Part shown: in pieces, positions 45,185 through 47,802 of the stretch
How the letters are laid out: every line of letters begins with the position of its first letter
Numbering within the stretch: position 1 is the first letter of the stretch
IMG/VR virus record: IMGVR_UViG_3300048527_000022
Location: 1 to 47,802 of that record
Strand: one strand, 5' to 3'
Origin: a virus
DNA: 47,802 nucleotides
Notes under the pieces: generated by a model
The model's database searches: none
Told to the model about the DNA's origin: nothing
Seen by the model: the letters and a program-made list of their open reading frames with translations, nothing else
Position numbers and translations under genes: made by a program

Positions 45185-46204
45185 TTAATAAGTTAAATTA
45201 TATTTTTCTTTAAGTTCAAGAAGTCTACTTACATAAAAATGAGTGCCAAGAAATTTACTCTTCTCATTATTATATACGTATTCTAAATGCGAGTCAGTGA
45301 AAGGATCCATACCACTGTGATATTTACCTTTATAGAATGTAGGGATCTCACCCATAGAGTCTCCTACTATTCCAGCATTATGAAAGATCCCAAGCTTTTC
45401 TACTTTAGTCATTGGATCAGAAGCCCAAGAGAATTCCATTTCAGGAACCACTTGTGTTACGCCTCCAACTCTCCATAGATTCCATAGAACAGCCCACATA
45501 TCTGCACACCAACTTTGAAAACCTCTGTTTTCACTTTCGAAAAATTCTTGATTAACTCCCATTAAGAACATACGAATAGAAATACAATCATTCATTACAT
45601 GTTCCCAGAAGTCTGCATCTATATTCTTTAATAGATATTGAGCTCCTCCTGAGTGTAAATTGTAATGTTCTGCAATTTCTCTATTAACACCACAGATACT
45701 TGTAGTTTCTTGTAGAATATCTCTAGCCTTGTATTCTTCTAGCTTACTAGGAAGAACATCTCTTTCTTTACTATCAAAGTAACTAGCATTAATGTAACTG
45801 TTTGTATCTGATAGATAGTGCACATCATCGTTGATGTACTCATCAATGTTAAACTTGTCTGTAAACACTACATCACAATCACAATACATTAATGTTTTCT
45901 CTTTCATCTCAGGATGATCCTGGAAATAACGCATCAATGTGTATGGACGTAGAACAGAAACATATAGTCCTAACATCTGGCTAACTGTATTATCCTCATC
46001 CTTATAGAAAGCAAACTCTGCTTCTGGATATAGATCAACAATCTTTTGCCATTTGTCATTAGGTTCACGAAAGTGTGGAGTAAAGATTAGCACAATTGCT
46101 TTGTCTGAATGTCCAAGCTTTCTCAAGCTCTCTAGCCATAAATGCACTTGCCATGTAAAATATACATCATCTGGTTGTGCACAGATAAATTTAAGATCCC
46201 TCAT
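45185..46204 (-). CDS. GT-A glycosyltransferase, 339 aa
   Basis: GT-A fold signs: an N-terminal strand (DLKFICAQPDDVYFTWQVHLWLESLRKLG), then the metal motif MYCDCDVVFTDK with D109-C-D111 (an intact DxD), and a long C-terminal acceptor region ending in KSKFLGTHFYVSRLL. A nucleotide-sugar transferase with unknown donor, embedded among fibre genes, pointing to glycosylation of fibre proteins or of a host receptor. Confidence 0.75.
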   Translation of the reverse strand: MRDLKFICAQPDDVYFTWQVHLWLESLRKLGHSDKAIVLIFTPHFREPNDKWQKIVDLYPEAEFAFYKDEDNTVSQMLGLYVSVLRPYTLMRYFQDHPEMKEKTLMYCDCDVVFTDKFNIDEYINDDVHYLSDTNSYINASYFDSKERDVLPSKLEEYKARDILQETTSICGVNREIAEHYNLHSGGAQYLLKNIDADFWEHVMNDCISIRMFLMGVNQEFFESENRGFQSWCADMWAVLWNLWRVGGVTQVVPEMEFSWASDPMTKVEKLGIFHNAGIVGDSMGEIPTFYKGKYHSGMDPFTDSHLEYVYNNEKSKFLGTHFYVSRLLELKEKYNLTY

Positions 46205-46234
46205 GTAGTTTAGTTGGTTTGTTTTATTATTATT

Positions 46235-46882
46235 TTAAAAAGATCTTACTGCACGAACAAAAAATAAGTTGGACTTACCAAAAGTGTACTGAGCACCATC
46301 GCTGAAATCCTGAGACCAATTACTATTGATGTTGTGTTCAGTAGAACTATGGTAGATGCTATTAGAGGAAGTAGGAAATCCACCAATAGCGTTTCTATTT
46401 ATATATAGTGCATTTAATTCATCTTTACTTGGTAAATACCAATCAGAATATCCACCTTCTGTTAAATCACCACATGATCTAGCAGCAATACCTGCATCAG
46501 GACAGCCAGTCATTATATCTATAGTATTCTGATTACCAGTGCCTATTACTACACCATCTGCTCCTGTTAGTTCCGTACCATTACATCCCCATTCTGCATT
46601 TGAAAGATTTGCGGCTGTAACAACTAAACCTGATGTACCTGATGTACCTCCACCATTAATATAAGCTATAATACCACCTAATGCAGCTTGACCTATTGTA
46701 TAGATTGTTTGTGTAGTTGTTGTAGTTGTTGTAGTTGTAGTAGGAACTACAGTAGTAGTAGTAGAGGTAGTAGTTAACTGAACGTTTCCTGCTACTTTTA
46801 TCAAGTTCTCTAACTGCTTAGAAATATTCCAAAGCAATTTAGCTCTTTGACTCCATCCTATTTGTTGACTTGGTATTGCCAT
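46235..46882 (-). CDS. Fibre-like protein with N-terminal anchor, Thr linker and DUF1566-type domain, 215 aa
   Basis: The N-terminal anchor MAIPSQQIGWSQRAKLLWNISKQLENLIKVAG is followed by a Thr-rich linker and a C-terminal domain ending WYLPSKDELNALYINRNAIGGFPTSSNSIYHSSTEHNINSNWSQDFSDGAQYTFGKSN, matching DUF1566/Lcl-type (C-type-lectin-like) domains. The N-terminal part is nearly identical in pattern to the neighbouring 58-aa gene. Receptor-binding or sugar-binding function inferred. Confidence 0.75.
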   Translation of the reverse strand: MAIPSQQIGWSQRAKLLWNISKQLENLIKVAGNVQLTTTSTTTTVVPTTTTTTTTTTQTIYTIGQAALGGIIAYINGGGTSGTSGLVVTAANLSNAEWGCNGTELTGADGVVIGTGNQNTIDIMTGCPDAGIAARSCGDLTEGGYSDWYLPSKDELNALYINRNAIGGFPTSSNSIYHSSTEHNINSNWSQDFSDGAQYTFGKSNLFFVRAVRSF

Positions 46883-46893
46883 TTCTAATTAAT

Positions 46894-47070
46894 TTAAGGA
46901 GCTACAGTTGTAGTAGTTGTAGTGGTTGGTACACTAGTTGTAGTAGTGCTAGTAGTTGTATTATTAGGAATATTATATATAACATTAGTCAAATACTCCA
47001 ACTGCTTAGAGATTTGCCACAACAGATTTTCTTCTGTTCCCCAACCTATTTGTCTAGATGGTATAGCCAT
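46894..47070 (-). CDS. Truncated fibre-like protein (anchor plus Thr linker only), 58 aa
   Basis: MAIPSRQIGWGTEENLLWQISKQLEYLTNVIYNIPNNTTTSTTTT is the same N-terminal anchor as the 46235-46882 protein, but the frame stops after a Thr-rich linker (TTTTTTTVAP). No globular tip domain. It may be a naturally short version, a degraded copy left after recombination, or a stalk that lost its tip. Confidence 0.6.
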   Translation of the reverse strand: MAIPSRQIGWGTEENLLWQISKQLEYLTNVIYNIPNNTTTSTTTTSVPTTTTTTTVAP

Positions 47071-47092
47071 TTTATTGTTATTTTAAATATTA

Positions 47093-47791
47093 TTAGTTAG
47101 TAGTAACATTCCACCCACGTCCTTCCAATACAGCTTTAGCAGCTAAACCAGTTGCAGAAGGTGCTGATGATGTACCACCAGATAAATCTAATGTACAGTT
47201 AACTGCAGTTGTACCAGCAAACTTTACTAAAATATGATCTACTGTTGCTTGTGTAAAAGCATTACCGCTCCAGTTTACATATAGTGAATCACTTACATAT
47301 GATAATGAAGGTATATTTACTGTAGTTAATGATGGACATTGTGAAAGGTATAAACTTGAATTCATACCAGGGTTAATAATATTAGCTAATGCAGGAAGAC
47401 TTACTGTTACTAAAGTACTAATACCACTTAATGACAACTCTAAATAAGCTAAATCTGAAATAGTAATAGATGATAAAGTTCCATTGAATCCTCCAAAAGT
47501 ACCAATACTGATAACTGGATATGAAACAACAGACAATGTTTGTGTACCAGCTGCTGTATTTGCAAAAACTTTAACTGCACCATTCCAAATAATTTTAGAA
47601 GCAGTACCTAATGTACCAACTGTTGTTAAAGTAAATGATGATCCTCCACCACCAGGGTTGAAGTTAGCAAACTCCGTGTTTACTTCATTTACAAGTTTAT
47701 TAAGGTTAGCTAACTTAGCTACCTCGTTATCACCAATTGTTCTCCCTGTATCTTTCTTAGCACTCTGTGGAGTAAATTTTGATATTGCCAT
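47093..47791 (-). CDS. Repeat-rich (LRR-like) fibre or receptor-binding protein, 232 aa
   Basis: An N-terminal ~45 residues contain a helical trimerisation-type stretch (EVAKLANLNKLVNEVNTEFANF), then a Gly/Ser linker, then ~170 residues of repeated short beta strands (LSSITISDLAYLELSLSGISTLVTVSLPALANIINPGMNSSLYLSQCPSLTTVNIPSLS) like BspA-type leucine-rich repeats, with a C-terminal GGTSSAPSATGLAAKAVLEGRGWNVTTN. Likely binds a host surface structure. The start lies 11 bases from the window end. Confidence 0.7.
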   Translation of the reverse strand: MAISKFTPQSAKKDTGRTIGDNEVAKLANLNKLVNEVNTEFANFNPGGGGSSFTLTTVGTLGTASKIIWNGAVKVFANTAAGTQTLSVVSYPVISIGTFGGFNGTLSSITISDLAYLELSLSGISTLVTVSLPALANIINPGMNSSLYLSQCPSLTTVNIPSLSYVSDSLYVNWSGNAFTQATVDHILVKFAGTTAVNCTLDLSGGTSSAPSATGLAAKAVLEGRGWNVTTN

Positions 47792-47802
47792 GATAATTTT
47801 TT

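Noticed and set aside
1-47802. CRISPR array, insertion sequence or diversity-generating retroelement
   Set aside because: No regularly spaced direct repeats, transposase, or reverse transcriptase reading frame were seen on either strand.

Overview
The window is part of the genome of a tailed double-stranded DNA phage that very probably infects a member of the Bacteroidota. The DNA is AT-rich. Genes are tightly packed, often with ATGA or TAATG overlaps, and A-rich leaders replace Shine-Dalgarno sites in front of nearly all starts. A few sites resemble the Bacteroidota promoter pattern (TTTG, about 20 bases, TAnnTTTG). The replication gene set (family B polymerase, DnaB-like helicase, SF2 helicase, Sak4-like ATPase, SSB, DnaG-like primase, uracil-DNA glycosylase-like protein, PD-(D/E)XK nuclease, dUTPase) and the division into two oppositely directed gene blocks resemble crAss-like phages. 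I cannot assign it firmly because the major capsid protein, portal and terminase lie outside the window.

Layout. 1-5.8 kb (+): one expressed gene behind a structured leader, then many very small genes (two lipoproteins, several membrane microproteins) around three aberrant tRNA-like genes (3141-3620). 5.9-13.5 kb (+): a MoxR-type AAA+ ATPase with a VWA-like partner, then a long run of small hypothetical proteins, including zinc-binding ones. 13.5-34.7 kb (+): DNA replication, recombination and nucleotide metabolism: PolB, metallophosphatase, DnaB-like and SF2 helicases, Sak4-like ATPase, SSB, primase, UDG-like protein, HNH nucleases, PD-(D/E)XK nuclease, B12-dependent ribonucleotide reductase, RecA, dUTPase, DUF3310, a GroES-like protein, a methyltransferase and two family-2 glycosyltransferases. 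A bidirectional terminator at 34678-34704 closes this block.

34.7-47.8 kb (-): the late or virion-side block. Reading from its upstream end (47.8 kb) it holds a repeat-rich putative receptor-binding protein, a family of modular fibre-like proteins with threonine-rich linkers, glycosyltransferases, a trypsin-like serine protease, a ferritin/Dps-like protein, a methyltransferase, tRNA-Trp(CCA), a GIY-YIG homing endonuclease, and seven tandem small, very basic proteins that share KKAQNG/KQWIQKA-type motifs and Gly-Gly patches.

How the parts fit. The + strand block supplies DNA synthesis and recombination; RNR and dUTPase shape the dNTP pool, and DUF3310 may contribute. The - strand block appears to build and decorate the particle exterior. 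At least seven glycosyltransferase domains and two methyltransferases flank both sides of the convergence point, suggesting that the phage glycosylates its own fibres or a host surface polymer. The points most worth checking are the tRNA-like cluster, the UDG with its catalytic Asp replaced by Cys, the GT32-like domains lacking a complete DxD, the basic protein cluster, and the modular fibre family.
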